Of a stretch of DNA of 23,977 bases, positions 5,893 to 13,774 are shown one piece after another. This stretch comes from an uncultured Roseburia sp. GTDB taxonomy: Bacteria; Bacillota; Clostridia; Lachnospirales; Lachnospiraceae. The notes under the pieces were generated by a model. That model was not told where the DNA came from. It saw only the letters and a program-made list of their open reading frames with translations, and made no database searches. How positions within the stretch are numbered: the first letter of the stretch is position 1; each line of letters begins with the position of its first letter. The position numbers and the translations under genes were made by a program. The stretch is from NCBI GenBank assembly GCA_934358955.1, contig CAKRLC010000034.1:1-23977 (forward strand), given 5' to 3'.

Positions 5893-6672
5893 ATGACTGC
5901 ATATAAAGTTGAAATCTGTGGTGTAAACACGTCCCGGCTTCCTGTCTTAAAAGAAGATGAAAAAAATGCCCTCCTCGCACGTATCCGCGAAGGGGACAAT
6001 GAAGCCAGGGAAACCTATATCAAAGGAAATCTCCGTCTTGTCTTAAGCGTCATCAAGCGTTTTTCCGGAAATCACGAAAATCTCGATGACCTGTTCCAGA
6101 TTGGCTGTATCGGTCTGATCAAATCGATCGATAACTTCGACCCGACTATGGGCGTAAAATTCTCAACCTATGCGGTACCTATGATCCTTGGGGAGATCCG
6201 CCGGTACCTGCGTGATAACAACAGCATCCGCGTCAGCCGCTCCCTGCGCGATACCGCTTACAAAGCGATCCACACCAAAGAGCTTCTCTCCAAAAACTCC
6301 TTCAAGGAGCCAACGCTCCAGGAAATCGCCCAAGAATCCGGTCTGTCGGAAGAAGACATCCTCTATGCATTAGATGCCATCCAAAGCCCTGTCAGCCTTT
6401 ATGATCCGGTCTATACCGACGGCGGCGATACTCTCTACGTCATGGATCAGATCAGTGATAAGAAAAACCGCGAAGACAACTGGGTAGAAAAGCTTTCCCT
6501 CTCAGACGCGATGACACATTTATCTGAGAGGGAACATTTTATCTTAAATCTTCGTTTTTTTGAAGGGAAAACACAAATGGAAGTTGCTGATGAGATCCAT
6601 ATCTCCCAGGCCCAGGTAAGCCGCCTTGAAAAATCTGCCTTAAAGACGATCCGGCAATACCTAAGCCTCTGA
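5893..6672 (+). CDS. sigG: RNA polymerase sporulation sigma factor SigG
   Basis: Late forespore sigma factor of the sigma 70 family, 259 residues. The N-terminal KVEICGVNTSRLPVL is a hallmark of SigG. Region 2 has NLRLVLSVIKRF and DDLFQIGCIGLIKSIDNFDP, followed by VKFSTYAVPMILGEIRRYLRDNN. Region 4 carries the helix-turn-helix QMEVADEIHISQAQVSRLEKSA. The length matches Bacillus SigG closely. The ATG gives the usual four residues before KVEICG, but the GGAGG lies 13 nt away; an in-frame ATT at 5887 would have a 7-nt gap. It is the only plus-strand gene here and its stop is 5 bp from the stop of the convergent metallo-beta-lactamase gene. In Bacillus sigG follows sigE; here a minus-strand gene intervenes. 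Confidence 0.96.
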   Translation: MTAYKVEICGVNTSRLPVLKEDEKNALLARIREGDNEARETYIKGNLRLVLSVIKRFSGNHENLDDLFQIGCIGLIKSIDNFDPTMGVKFSTYAVPMILGEIRRYLRDNNSIRVSRSLRDTAYKAIHTKELLSKNSFKEPTLQEIAQESGLSEEDILYALDAIQSPVSLYDPVYTDGGDTLYVMDQISDKKNREDNWVEKLSLSDAMTHLSEREHFILNLRFFEGKTQMEVADEIHISQAQVSRLEKSALKTIRQYLSL

Positions 6673-6677
6673 ATCCA

Positions 6678-8285
6678 TTAACGTTTCCATTTGTCACACA
6701 ATGCATTGATCTGGTCTGCAAATTTGGCAAGATCCTTATTGGCCATTCCTTCACATTGATTGATGACCTCAAGCAGTCTCTGGCCGGCAGCAAGCAGTCT
6801 TGCGAATACATTGCTGGAAGCCTTGGATGCGCCACCCTGCTTCTTCTTCTCAACAAGCTGTCTTGTTCCTTCCGCAACCTGTTCCCCTGTTACCAGGTCA
6901 AATGCATCCCCGCTGAATGGTGCATAGGTATCCAGGCCAAGTGTCTCATGAACATGTGCTGCAAAATCTTCGGTTACTTTGTCCTCGCCATGAACGACAA
7001 AGACCTTTTTCGGTGGCTTTTCAAATGCAGCCACCCATTTGATCAGGTGATCCCTGTCCGCATGACCGCTGATACCCGGAAGATTCTGGATCTTCGCCCT
7101 GACTTCGATCGTCTCACCGAACAACTTTACTTCTTTTACGCCGTTTAACAGGGAATTTCCAAGTGTTCCCGGAACCTGATATCCAACAAAGACAATCGTA
7201 GAATCTGCCCTCCACAGATTGTGTTTTAAATGATGCCGGATACGTCCCGCTTCACACATACCGGATGCAGAAATAATAACCTTCGGCTTTTCATTAAAAT
7301 TGATCATCTTGGATTCATCGCTGGTGATTGCCATCCGAAGCCCCGGAAAACCGATCGGATTGATTCCCTGCTGCACGAGTTCAAGTGCCTCTTCGTCGAA
7401 GCAGTCCTGCACATTTTTACTGAAAATGTTTGTAGCTTCCACTGCAAGCGGGCTGTCGACATAAACCTCAAACTGCTCCATTTCCGGCAGCAGATGTTCC
7501 ATCTTGATCCTTCGGATAAAATACAGCATCTCCTGCGTTCTGCCGACAGAGAATGCCGGAATTACAACATTTCCACCCCTGGTAAAAGTGTCCCTGATCA
7601 CATTTGCGAGCTCTACCGCATAATCTGGCGGTGTTGCATGGATCTTATCCCCATAGGTAGACTCCATGACAACATAATCTGCTTCTTTTATATATTCCGG
7701 ATTTTTGATCAACGGGCGGTTGCCTGAACCGATATCTCCGGAAAAAACAATCTTTTCCTCATTCTCTCCTTCTGTGATCCACATCTCAATACTTGATGAA
7801 CCAAGCAAATGTCCAGCATCCACAAACCGCACTTTTAATCCGTCACAGATTTGGACGATCTGTCCGTAATCACACGGAATAAAATGTGTCAACACTCCCA
7901 TTGCATCATTCATGTCATAAAGCGGAACTACTTCCGGTTTACCGGCTCTTTTTGCCTTTCTGTTTCTCCACTCCGCCTCAAACATCTGAATATGTGCACT
8001 ATCCTTTAACATAATATTACACAACTGCGTTGTTGCTGTCGTTGCAAATATCTGCCCCCGGAAACCGTGGCTATACAGCAATGGAAGAAGTCCTGAATGG
8101 TCGATATGTGCATGTGTCACAAAAACGTAATCGATCGTGGCCGCATTGACCGGAATTGTCTGATTCACATAAATATCCGGTCCCTGTTCCATACCACAGT
8201 CTACTAATATGTGTTTGTCCTCAAAAGTCACATAATGACAGCTTCCTGTTACCTCATGAGCTGCTCCAAGAAATTGTATCTGCAT
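6678..8285 (-). CDS. Beta-CASP metallo-beta-lactamase, probable RNA nuclease
   Basis: The 535-residue protein has the metallo-beta-lactamase fold with HAHIDH at 58-63, then DAGHLLGSSS, FSGDIG and VMESTYGD. The beta-CASP cap follows with VIPAFSVGRTQEML and SASGMCEAGRIRHHLKH, and it ends with PGISGHADRDHL and VFVVHGE. This is the architecture of YSH1/CPSF73-like proteins (COG1236), which cut or trim RNA with two zinc ions. About 80 C-terminal residues form a charged extension of unknown role. The start is the ATG at 8285 with GGGGG 7 nt upstream; a TTG two codons earlier is less well placed. It has its own sigma A-type promoter overlapping the end of sigE. Substrate unknown. Confidence 0.88.
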   Translation of the reverse strand: MQIQFLGAAHEVTGSCHYVTFEDKHILVDCGMEQGPDIYVNQTIPVNAATIDYVFVTHAHIDHSGLLPLLYSHGFRGQIFATTATTQLCNIMLKDSAHIQMFEAEWRNRKAKRAGKPEVVPLYDMNDAMGVLTHFIPCDYGQIVQICDGLKVRFVDAGHLLGSSSIEMWITEGENEEKIVFSGDIGSGNRPLIKNPEYIKEADYVVMESTYGDKIHATPPDYAVELANVIRDTFTRGGNVVIPAFSVGRTQEMLYFIRRIKMEHLLPEMEQFEVYVDSPLAVEATNIFSKNVQDCFDEEALELVQQGINPIGFPGLRMAITSDESKMINFNEKPKVIISASGMCEAGRIRHHLKHNLWRADSTIVFVGYQVPGTLGNSLLNGVKEVKLFGETIEVRAKIQNLPGISGHADRDHLIKWVAAFEKPPKKVFVVHGEDKVTEDFAAHVHETLGLDTYAPFSGDAFDLVTGEQVAEGTRQLVEKKKQGGASKASSNVFARLLAAGQRLLEVINQCEGMANKDLAKFADQINALCDKWKR

Positions 8286-8301
8286 ATGCAAGCCCCCTTT
8301 T

Positions 8302-8351
8302 AATAGTCGGAATATTTTCTTTATTTATAATACAATTATACTCCGACTATT
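8302..8351 (-). repeat. Inverted repeat between sigE and the nuclease gene
   Basis: Ten-base arms AATAGTCGGA and TCCGACTATT, perfect match, 30-nt loop. One arm covers the sigE stop codon, the other ends 3 nt before the GGGGG ribosome-binding site. The loop holds the -10 of the downstream promoter. There is no T-tract, so it is not a classical terminator. Confidence 0.6.
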
Positions 8352-8363
8352 CGAATCGTACAA
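8335..8363 (-). promoter_or_regulatory. Sigma A-type promoter of the nuclease gene
   Basis: Minus strand TTGTAC, 17-bp spacer, perfect TATAAT. The -35 is inside the last codons of sigE. The start would be near 8328, giving a leader of about 43 nt. Confidence 0.7.
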
Positions 8364-9087
8364 TTTCTTTTTTCAATCGTCCCATAATTTTTTTCTCCAG
8401 CCTTGAAATATAGGACTGTGAGATTCCAAGCATATCGGCCACTTCCTTTTGCGTTTTTTCTTCCCCGTCTGCCGTATTTAATCCAAAACGCAGCTCTATG
8501 ATCATCCGTTCTCTCCCCGAAAGCTTCTCCATGGCGGCCCGCAGAAGTCTTCTCTCCACATCTGTCTCCATATTTTTTCCAACCGTGTCCTCTTCTGTTC
8601 CAAGAATATCCGAAAGAAGCAATTCGTTCCCGTCCCAGTCGACATTCAATGGCTCATCAATTGAAACCTCTAATTTTGTTTTGCTATTCCTGCGCAGATA
8701 CATCAAAATCTCATTTTCAATGCACCTCGATGCATAAGTTGCAAGCTTGATATTTTTTTCCGGATTAAAGGTATTGATCCCCTTGATCAGCCCGATCGTG
8801 CCAATTGAGATCAGGTCTTCGACACCTACCCCCGTATTGTCGAATTTCTTTGCAATATACACCACGAGCCGTAAATTATGCTCGATCAAAAGCTTTCTTG
8901 CCTGTTTGGCAGCTGTCCCCTGCAGCATATGTATACAGTATGCTTCTTCCTCTGCATCCAGTGGCGGCGGCAAAATCTCTGCGCCTCCGATATAATGCAC
9001 TTCATCTTCCTTTCTCACAAAAAGACTGTATATTCCCGACAAAAACCGGATTTTCTCATATTGCGGCATCACAAGCTTCATTATCAT
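8347..9087 (-). CDS. sigE: RNA polymerase sporulation sigma factor SigE precursor
   Basis: Mother-cell sigma factor, made as pro-sigma E and activated by SpoIIGA after septation; 246 residues. The N-terminal pro-sequence (about 30 residues, hydrophobic and basic) ends in [18 protein letters not shown], closely like the processing region of Bacillus SigE. Region 2 reads [41 protein letters not shown] (split here by eye), and region 4 [23 protein letters not shown]. The start is fixed by an ATGA overlap with the spoIIGA stop and AGAGG 8 nt upstream. The gene is co-transcribed and probably translationally coupled with spoIIGA, so protease and substrate are made together. Confidence 0.97.
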   Translation of the reverse strand: MIMKLVMPQYEKIRFLSGIYSLFVRKEDEVHYIGGAEILPPPLDAEEEAYCIHMLQGTAAKQARKLLIEHNLRLVVYIAKKFDNTGVGVEDLISIGTIGLIKGINTFNPEKNIKLATYASRCIENEILMYLRRNSKTKLEVSIDEPLNVDWDGNELLLSDILGTEEDTVGKNMETDVERRLLRAAMEKLSGRERMIIELRFGLNTADGEEKTQKEVADMLGISQSYISRLEKKIMGRLKKEIVRFE

Positions 9088-9872
9088 TCCAAAAACCTCT
9101 TTTCCAACATTGATGCATGAAGAATTAAATCATATTCCTTTTTCTCTAACAGTCCATTCTCCGCAATTCCTATTTCTGCCGGTTTTCTCTCAACAACCCG
9201 GCGTCCGCAATTAATCCGGATCCCATCTATCAGGCACACCCAAAGCATTCCATCCGGATTTCCAAGTGAGCAATATGGCACCAGCCGCACAGGGTCGTCA
9301 GCCTGTATCAGTTTCTGTGACTCTCGATAGCTTAAAATGCAGACCGGCATCCCGTTATAAGGATCCCGCAGTTGATTGCCACTGTCCCAGTATCCCCTGA
9401 CCTGTAAAACTTTTTCCCGATGGATCAGCGTCACCGGAACGATATGGACTTCAAATTGCTGTCGTCTTACCAGATAAAAATTCAGACATGTCATTATCCC
9501 GGCTGCCGGTAACAATTGCTGCCAAAAATTGTCCGCTATCCCAATATTTTTTAAAAACTGACAAAACCCTCCCAGAAAAATAACGATCAGATACGTTCCC
9601 GCCCAATTCTCCAGAAATTCTTTTTTTGTTCCTCTCCCAAAACAAAGCAAGACCATTCCCGTATTTAATACAAAATGTGACAGCAGTATACGGACATTTT
9701 CATCCGGGATCAGCAAAAGTCCTGCCAGACTGCAGGCAGATGCCAAAAATGCGGTTGCCACGATTCTTCTGAAGCGTATGCCTCTTCCCAGAAAACAACT
9801 ACTTCCTGCCAGTGCTATGTAATCCATACAAAAATTCTGCAGCAAATATACATCTGCATAAAAAATATAGAT
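9084..9872 (-). CDS. spoIIGA: Sporulation sigma-E factor processing peptidase SpoIIGA
   Basis: Membrane-embedded aspartic protease that cleaves pro-sigma E. The N-terminal half is hydrophobic with about five membrane segments; the C-terminal half has the catalytic motif [12 protein letters not shown] (Asp near residue 163) and ends KRFLE just before sigE. At 262 residues it is shorter than Bacillus SpoIIGA (309). The start is unusual. The conserved N-terminus ([14 protein letters not shown], compare Bacillus MKIYLDVIWLLNF) is encoded in frame, but between the in-frame TAA at 9918-9920 and the conserved region there is no ATG, GTG or TTG. A TTG at 9845 lies inside the conserved region, about 35 nt from the ribosome-binding site. 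The strong GGAGG at 9882-9886 is 9 nt from an ATC (9870-9872), chosen here; ATT at 9864-9866 is the alternative. Confidence 0.88.
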   Translation of the reverse strand: MYIFYADVYLLQNFCMDYIALAGSSCFLGRGIRFRRIVATAFLASACSLAGLLLIPDENVRILLSHFVLNTGMVLLCFGRGTKKEFLENWAGTYLIVIFLGGFCQFLKNIGIADNFWQQLLPAAGIMTCLNFYLVRRQQFEVHIVPVTLIHREKVLQVRGYWDSGNQLRDPYNGMPVCILSYRESQKLIQADDPVRLVPYCSLGNPDGMLWVCLIDGIRINCGRRVVERKPAEIGIAENGLLEKKEYDLILHASMLEKRFLE

Positions 9873-9911
9873 TCCGCTTCCCCTCCCTCTTTTAAAACTG
9901 CTTCTTTTCTT

Positions 9912-10146
9912 ATGATGTTAAGTGTTGATACTCAAACAATGGTTTCTAATTGCCAGATTGCAAAAAAATATTCCCAGTTTCATTGTGCAAAACATTCCGA
10001 TAAGCCTCCGAAAACATAAACCGTGTTCAGCAGAGGCTTCCACGCTTTATGAGTCTTATCTCCATTGCACAAAAGAGAAACTTGTAATATTTTTTTGCAA
10101 TCTGACATTCCGAGTAAATAGATTGAGTATCAGCCCTCAACATCAT
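9912..10146 (+). repeat. R1 palindromic element, copy c (complete, 235 bp, divergent ends)
   Basis: Same length and core as copy b, but with different ends: 24-bp terminal repeats at 9912-9935 and 10123-10146 (TTGAGTATCA-C-C-AACATCAT type) that match each other at 20 of 24 positions while barely resembling the ends of other copies. Inner arms are CAGATTGCAAAAAAA (9954-9968) and its exact complement (10090-10104), both lacking the C seen in copy b. The core stem is CATAAAcCGTG/CACGcTTTATG. It lies 40 bp upstream of the spoIIGA ATC and would be part of the spoIIGA mRNA leader if transcription starts near the Spo0A-like box at 10182. Confidence 0.85.
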
Positions 10147-10154
10147 CTTTCAGT

Positions 10155-10188
10155 ATCATATACCTCTGACGTTCATTTTTTTGTCGAA
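10155..10188 (-). promoter_or_regulatory. Candidate Spo0A-controlled promoter of spoIIGA
   Basis: A perfect 0A box (TGTCGAA, plus strand, 10182-10188) lies 21 bp upstream of TATGAT (minus strand, 10155-10160). The Bacillus spoIIG promoter is Spo0A-dependent with 0A boxes near the -35 region and a long spacer, so the layout fits. Only one box is clear. The rest of this stretch (10147-10229) shows no gene. Confidence 0.4.
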
Positions 10189-10229
10189 AACAGGTTCTTT
10201 GGCATTGGAATCTTAGAAGCCTTGTATAT

Positions 10230-10296
10230 AAAAAGAATGTGCCTTGGCACGTTAATGCCTTTTTGTGTAATAGGGAATTTCCTATTACACAAAAAA
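10230..10296 (-). repeat. R2 multi-hairpin element, copy B (shortened)
   Basis: Begins AAAAAGAATGTGCCTTGGCAC, continues GTTAATGCCTTTTTGTG and ends with the stem GTGTAATAGG/CCTATTACAC. Relative to copy A it lacks the stretch between two TTGGCAC repeats (66 bp) and 10 bp between two GAATT repeats. It directly abuts the ftsZ terminator T-tract. Confidence 0.8.
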
Positions 10297-10322
10297 GCGG
10301 ACCTCCACTTCTGGAAGTCCGC
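10291..10322 (-). terminator. Intrinsic terminator of ftsZ
   Basis: Minus strand GCGGACTTCCA-GAAG-TGGAGGTCCGC, 11 bp with one G-T pair, followed by six T. It lies 41 bp after the ftsZ stop. Confidence 0.9.
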
Positions 10323-10363
10323 CATATGTCTTATCCTGATTCGATCAAATCATAAAATGCGTA

Positions 10364-11581
10364 TTATCTCTTTGTATTCTTAAGGAAATCCGGGATCTTA
10401 ATATCCATCTGCTGTACAGAGCTCTCTGGCTGACGCGGTCTCTGGATACCGGAGAATGTCGGTGCCGGATTCGGCTGTGCCTGTGATGTATAAGTCGGTG
10501 CTGCATAACTTGGAGCTGTATAAGTCGGCTGTACAGCTGGTCTCGGTGTCGCACCGCCAACCGGTCTTGCTGCGTTCGCATAACCCTGGTACTGCATATT
10601 CGGAAGAATCTTGCCTGCAGGTGTTGCTGCAACATTCTCAAGTCCTGTTGCGATTACAGTGATCGTAGCTTCGTCTGTCATAGACTCATCGTATTTTGCA
10701 CCAAAAATAATATTCGCATCATCTCCTGCAAGATCCTGTACATAGCTTGCTGCATCATTGGCATCCATAAGGGAGATATCACCGGAAATATTAATAATAA
10801 CGTGGGAAGCGCCATTGATCGTTGTCTCAAGTAATGGGCTGGCAACAGCTAATTTTACTGCTTCGATTGCCTTATCATCACCCTTTGCAGAACCGATACC
10901 GATATGTGCAAGACCCTTGTCCTTCATAACAGTCGATACGTCTGCGAAATCGAGGTTGATCAATGCTGGCAGATTGATCAGGTCTGTGATTCCCTGCACT
11001 GCCTGCTGTAATACTTCGTCTGCTTTCTTTAATGCATCCGGCATCGTAGTGCGTCTGTCTACGATCTCTAACAGCTTGTCATTCGGAATTACGATCAGAG
11101 TATCTACGCTCTCCTTCAGACGGTCAATTCCGCTGGTTGCATTCAGCATACGCTGTTTTGCTTCAAATTTGAAAGGCTTGGTTACAACACCAACTGTCAA
11201 AATACCCTGGTCTTTTGCGATCTTCGCTACAACCGGAGCAGCACCGGTACCAGTTCCGCCACCCATACCACAGGTAACGAATACCATATCTGCACCCTTG
11301 ACAGCGGCTGCAAGTTCCTCTGCACTCTCTTCTGCTGCACTCTGTCCTACTTCTGGCTTAGCTCCTGCACCAAGTCCCTTGGTAAGCTTCTCACCGATCT
11401 GGATCAGTGTCGGTGCCTTGCAAAGCTGCAGTGCCTGCTTATCGGTATTGATTCCGATAAATTCCACACCGCCAATATTTTCATCGATCATTCTATTTAC
11501 AGCATTATTACCAGCTCCACCAACTCCGATTACGATGATTTTTGCACTGGTATCTGCTTCTGTTGTCATAATTTCCAGCAA
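10364..11581 (-). CDS. ftsZ: Cell division protein FtsZ
   Basis: Tubulin-like GTPase that polymerises into the division ring; 405 residues. The GTP-binding loop GMGGGTGTG is at about 105-113, preceded by [15 protein letters not shown]. The T7 synergy loop is NLDFADV at 209-215. After the core there is a Pro/Gln/Thr-rich linker (about 330-385) and the C-terminal partner-binding peptide [13 protein letters not shown]. The start is a TTG with GGAGG 7 nt upstream, giving [15 protein letters not shown]; the frame opens 15 codons earlier with no suitable ribosome-binding site. It has its own promoter and a strong terminator. No ftsA is adjacent. Confidence 0.98.
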   Translation of the reverse strand: MLEIMTTEADTSAKIIVIGVGGAGNNAVNRMIDENIGGVEFIGINTDKQALQLCKAPTLIQIGEKLTKGLGAGAKPEVGQSAAEESAEELAAAVKGADMVFVTCGMGGGTGTGAAPVVAKIAKDQGILTVGVVTKPFKFEAKQRMLNATSGIDRLKESVDTLIVIPNDKLLEIVDRRTTMPDALKKADEVLQQAVQGITDLINLPALINLDFADVSTVMKDKGLAHIGIGSAKGDDKAIEAVKLAVASPLLETTINGASHVIINISGDISLMDANDAASYVQDLAGDDANIIFGAKYDESMTDEATITVIATGLENVAATPAGKILPNMQYQGYANAARPVGGATPRPAVQPTYTAPSYAAPTYTSQAQPNPAPTFSGIQRPRQPESSVQQMDIKIPDFLKNTKR

Positions 11582-11696
11582 AATAGTTCCTCCTTCATAC
11601 TCCCTGAGTTCTATCCTCAAATCCACACACTAGATGCCCAATCTGTGGTTGCGATCTCTTTTTCTACTATATTTTGTGTTTTTACTCTTATAAACT

Positions 11697-11725
11697 ATAA
11701 TATAATTTTTCGCGCAACAAATCAA
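11697..11725 (-). promoter_or_regulatory. Sigma A-type promoter of ftsZ
   Basis: Minus strand TTGATT, 17-bp spacer, TATTAT, about 115 bp upstream of the ftsZ TTG. The gap between ftsQ and ftsZ shows no terminator hairpin, so read-through from ftsQ is also possible. Confidence 0.65.
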
Positions 11726-11816
11726 CCGATTTTTGAAAAAAACTAACATTTTTAACTACATTTTTAACCTGAAATTGTTGTTTTGCTTTACATCCAGCTG
11801 TTATCTGCATTTTTTT

Positions 11817-12563
11817 CTATTCTGCGCGGTCCCAGATGATATCTGTAGTTTCCGGCGTCCACGTTTCAAGGTGCAGTGTACCGGCAAGTCCGTCAATCTG
11901 AGGCAGGATATAAGAAAGCCGCACGACCTTCTGCGAAAGGTTATCCTCAGAACCGATATTCACCTGAATCCCACCATAAAAAAGAACGGGTTCCCTGTTA
12001 CTGTCAAACTGGATCTCATCCGGCAGCAGCTCATACTTTTTCAGCATCTGTGTCAGATTTAACAGTTCCCTCAAAATGCTGCTGTTCTCTAACGGCAGCT
12101 TTTCATAAAGCACCACTTCATTACAGGATACACCTGTGATCTTTGGCACACCCGGAATCACCTCTGACGAAGTTTCCACAACAAATCCATCTTTATCGAA
12201 ATATGCATTCTGACCGATCGAATCAATATATAAATAACCGAGCATTCCCTTTTCGTAAACATTGATATGTACTTTATGCGGACTGTCGAGGCTTACCTCC
12301 ATTTCATCCACAAAAGGTACTTCCCCGATATCTACAAAACGGTATTTCAGATAAACATATAAAGAATTCCAGGAATATTCATCATTTAATACCATGGATT
12401 CAATCTGTTCATCGGCATATAGTTCATTTCCTTCTACTTCAACCTCTTCTACTGTGAAAACCTTTGTGATCACAAACGCTCCCACAGCAATCTGTATAAC
12501 GAGAAAAAGCAACAGATACAATCCGATTTTTCTGTGCTTTTTTCTTCTTTCCTCTTTTATCAT
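11817..12563 (-). CDS. ftsQ: Cell division protein FtsQ/DivIB
   Basis: Bitopic division protein that binds FtsL and regulates septal wall synthesis; 248 residues. There is a short basic cytoplasmic tail (KEERRKKHRK), one membrane segment (about 13-34) and an extracytoplasmic POTRA domain starting VFTVEEVEVEGNELY. The beta domain follows with the typical INVYEKGMLGYL and a ...YFDKDGFVV... stretch. Length is usual for DivIB. It starts 3 bp after the ftsW stop, with GAGG 11 nt upstream, so it is probably translated with ftsW. Family sequence conservation is low, but topology and synteny agree. Confidence 0.9.
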   Translation of the reverse strand: MIKEERRKKHRKIGLYLLLFLVIQIAVGAFVITKVFTVEEVEVEGNELYADEQIESMVLNDEYSWNSLYVYLKYRFVDIGEVPFVDEMEVSLDSPHKVHINVYEKGMLGYLYIDSIGQNAYFDKDGFVVETSSEVIPGVPKITGVSCNEVVLYEKLPLENSSILRELLNLTQMLKKYELLPDEIQFDSNREPVLFYGGIQVNIGSEDNLSQKVVRLSYILPQIDGLAGTLHLETWTPETTDIIWDRAE

Positions 12564-12566
12564 ATT

Positions 12567-13685
12567 TTAACTATCCTCTAATTTAATTCCCTTGGCCACG
12601 CTTAAGGCAAGCCCCATCTCTGACAAAAGAAATAAAATTGATGTTCCTCCATAACTGATAAACGGAAGTGAAATTCCCGTATTCGGGATGGAGTTCGTAA
12701 CAACCGCTATATTTAAGACCACCTGGATCGACAAATGTGCCATAATCCCAACCACGATCAATGCGCCGTAGAGATCTGCTGCATTATTTGCGATGATCAT
12801 AAAACGCCAGATCAGAAGCAGGAATAATAAAATTACGCAGACCGCACCAAACAGGCCTAATTCTTCACATACAACAGAAAAGATCATATCATTTTGTGCT
12901 TCCGGAATAAAGCCAAGCTTTTGCATACTCTCGCCGAGGCCTTTTCCAAACAGACCTCCGGAGCCGATCGCATACAAGCCCTGCATCGTCTGATATCCTT
13001 TGTCATAAGCCTCCGGGTTCAGCCAGATCTGAATTCGTTCCAGACGATAACGTTCCACGCTGATAAAAATCACTCCGACTACCAATACGACAACCGCCAT
13101 CCAGACAAAATGCATATATTTCGGACTTGCCACAAAAAGCATACATGCTGCAATGCCAAGAATAATAATCGCTGTACTTAAGTTATTATAAGCGACCACC
13201 CCGACAACCGGGATTGCGATCGCCCCAACCTTCATCAGGCCCGAAATTTTTCCCATTTCTTTTGGCGTCTTATAAATAACCGTTGCAAGGAAAATGATCA
13301 TTGCAAACTTTGCAAATTCGGACGGCTGGAAAGATAACGGTCCGATTTTCAGCCATCGCGCCTGTCCGTTTGCTTCTTTTCCTACAAAAATAACCGCCGT
13401 ACACAAAGCAAATGCTGCAAAATATGCCAGTGTGCTGACCTTCATCCAAAATGTATATGGTATCTTGGATACAATATACATTGCAACCAGTCCAAGACCG
13501 GTCGCTTTCATCTGTTTTTTCAGAAAGTAGGCCGCATCCCCATATTTATCTGCCGCAGTATAAGAGCTGGTGCTGTAAAGCATGACCAGTCCAAAGCAAA
13601 GCAGGAAAATGATCAGAAACAACAGACTGTAATCAAAATATTTAATTGCTTTTTGTTTTTTTGGTTTTTGCTGTCTTCCTGCCAT
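12567..13685 (-). CDS. ftsW: FtsW, SEDS peptidoglycan glycosyltransferase
   Basis: Polytopic SEDS protein that polymerises lipid II into glycan strands at the septum together with a class B PBP; 372 residues with about ten membrane segments. Visible family motifs are GQARWLKIGPLSFQPSEFAK, the extracellular loop RIQIWLNPEAYDKGYQTMQG that carries the catalytic-region Asp, GLFGKGLGES, and GFIPEAQNDMIFSVVCEELG, then NTGISLPFISYGGTS. AAGGA 6 nt before the ATG supports the start. It lies between murD and ftsQ. SpoVE and RodA share the fold; the position in the dcw cluster favours FtsW. Confidence 0.93.
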   Translation of the reverse strand: MAGRQQKPKKQKAIKYFDYSLLFLIIFLLCFGLVMLYSTSSYTAADKYGDAAYFLKKQMKATGLGLVAMYIVSKIPYTFWMKVSTLAYFAAFALCTAVIFVGKEANGQARWLKIGPLSFQPSEFAKFAMIIFLATVIYKTPKEMGKISGLMKVGAIAIPVVGVVAYNNLSTAIIILGIAACMLFVASPKYMHFVWMAVVVLVVGVIFISVERYRLERIQIWLNPEAYDKGYQTMQGLYAIGSGGLFGKGLGESMQKLGFIPEAQNDMIFSVVCEELGLFGAVCVILLFLLLIWRFMIIANNAADLYGALIVVGIMAHLSIQVVLNIAVVTNSIPNTGISLPFISYGGTSILFLLSEMGLALSVAKGIKLEDS

Positions 13686-13774
13686 TCTGCTTCCTTTCTT
13701 TAAACTGTGTCATCTGCTTCCAATCTCAGCCGCTTTACCATCTGGCATCATTCGTCTGGAAATGCAAAGTATCA

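Noticed and set aside
10758..11633. Long plus-strand open frame (291 codons) opposite ftsZ, and similar ones opposite the PBP genes (for example 17982-18878) and dapF (4721-5440)
   Set aside because: They lie entirely opposite well-conserved genes, have no family resemblance, and arise from codon bias on the other strand.
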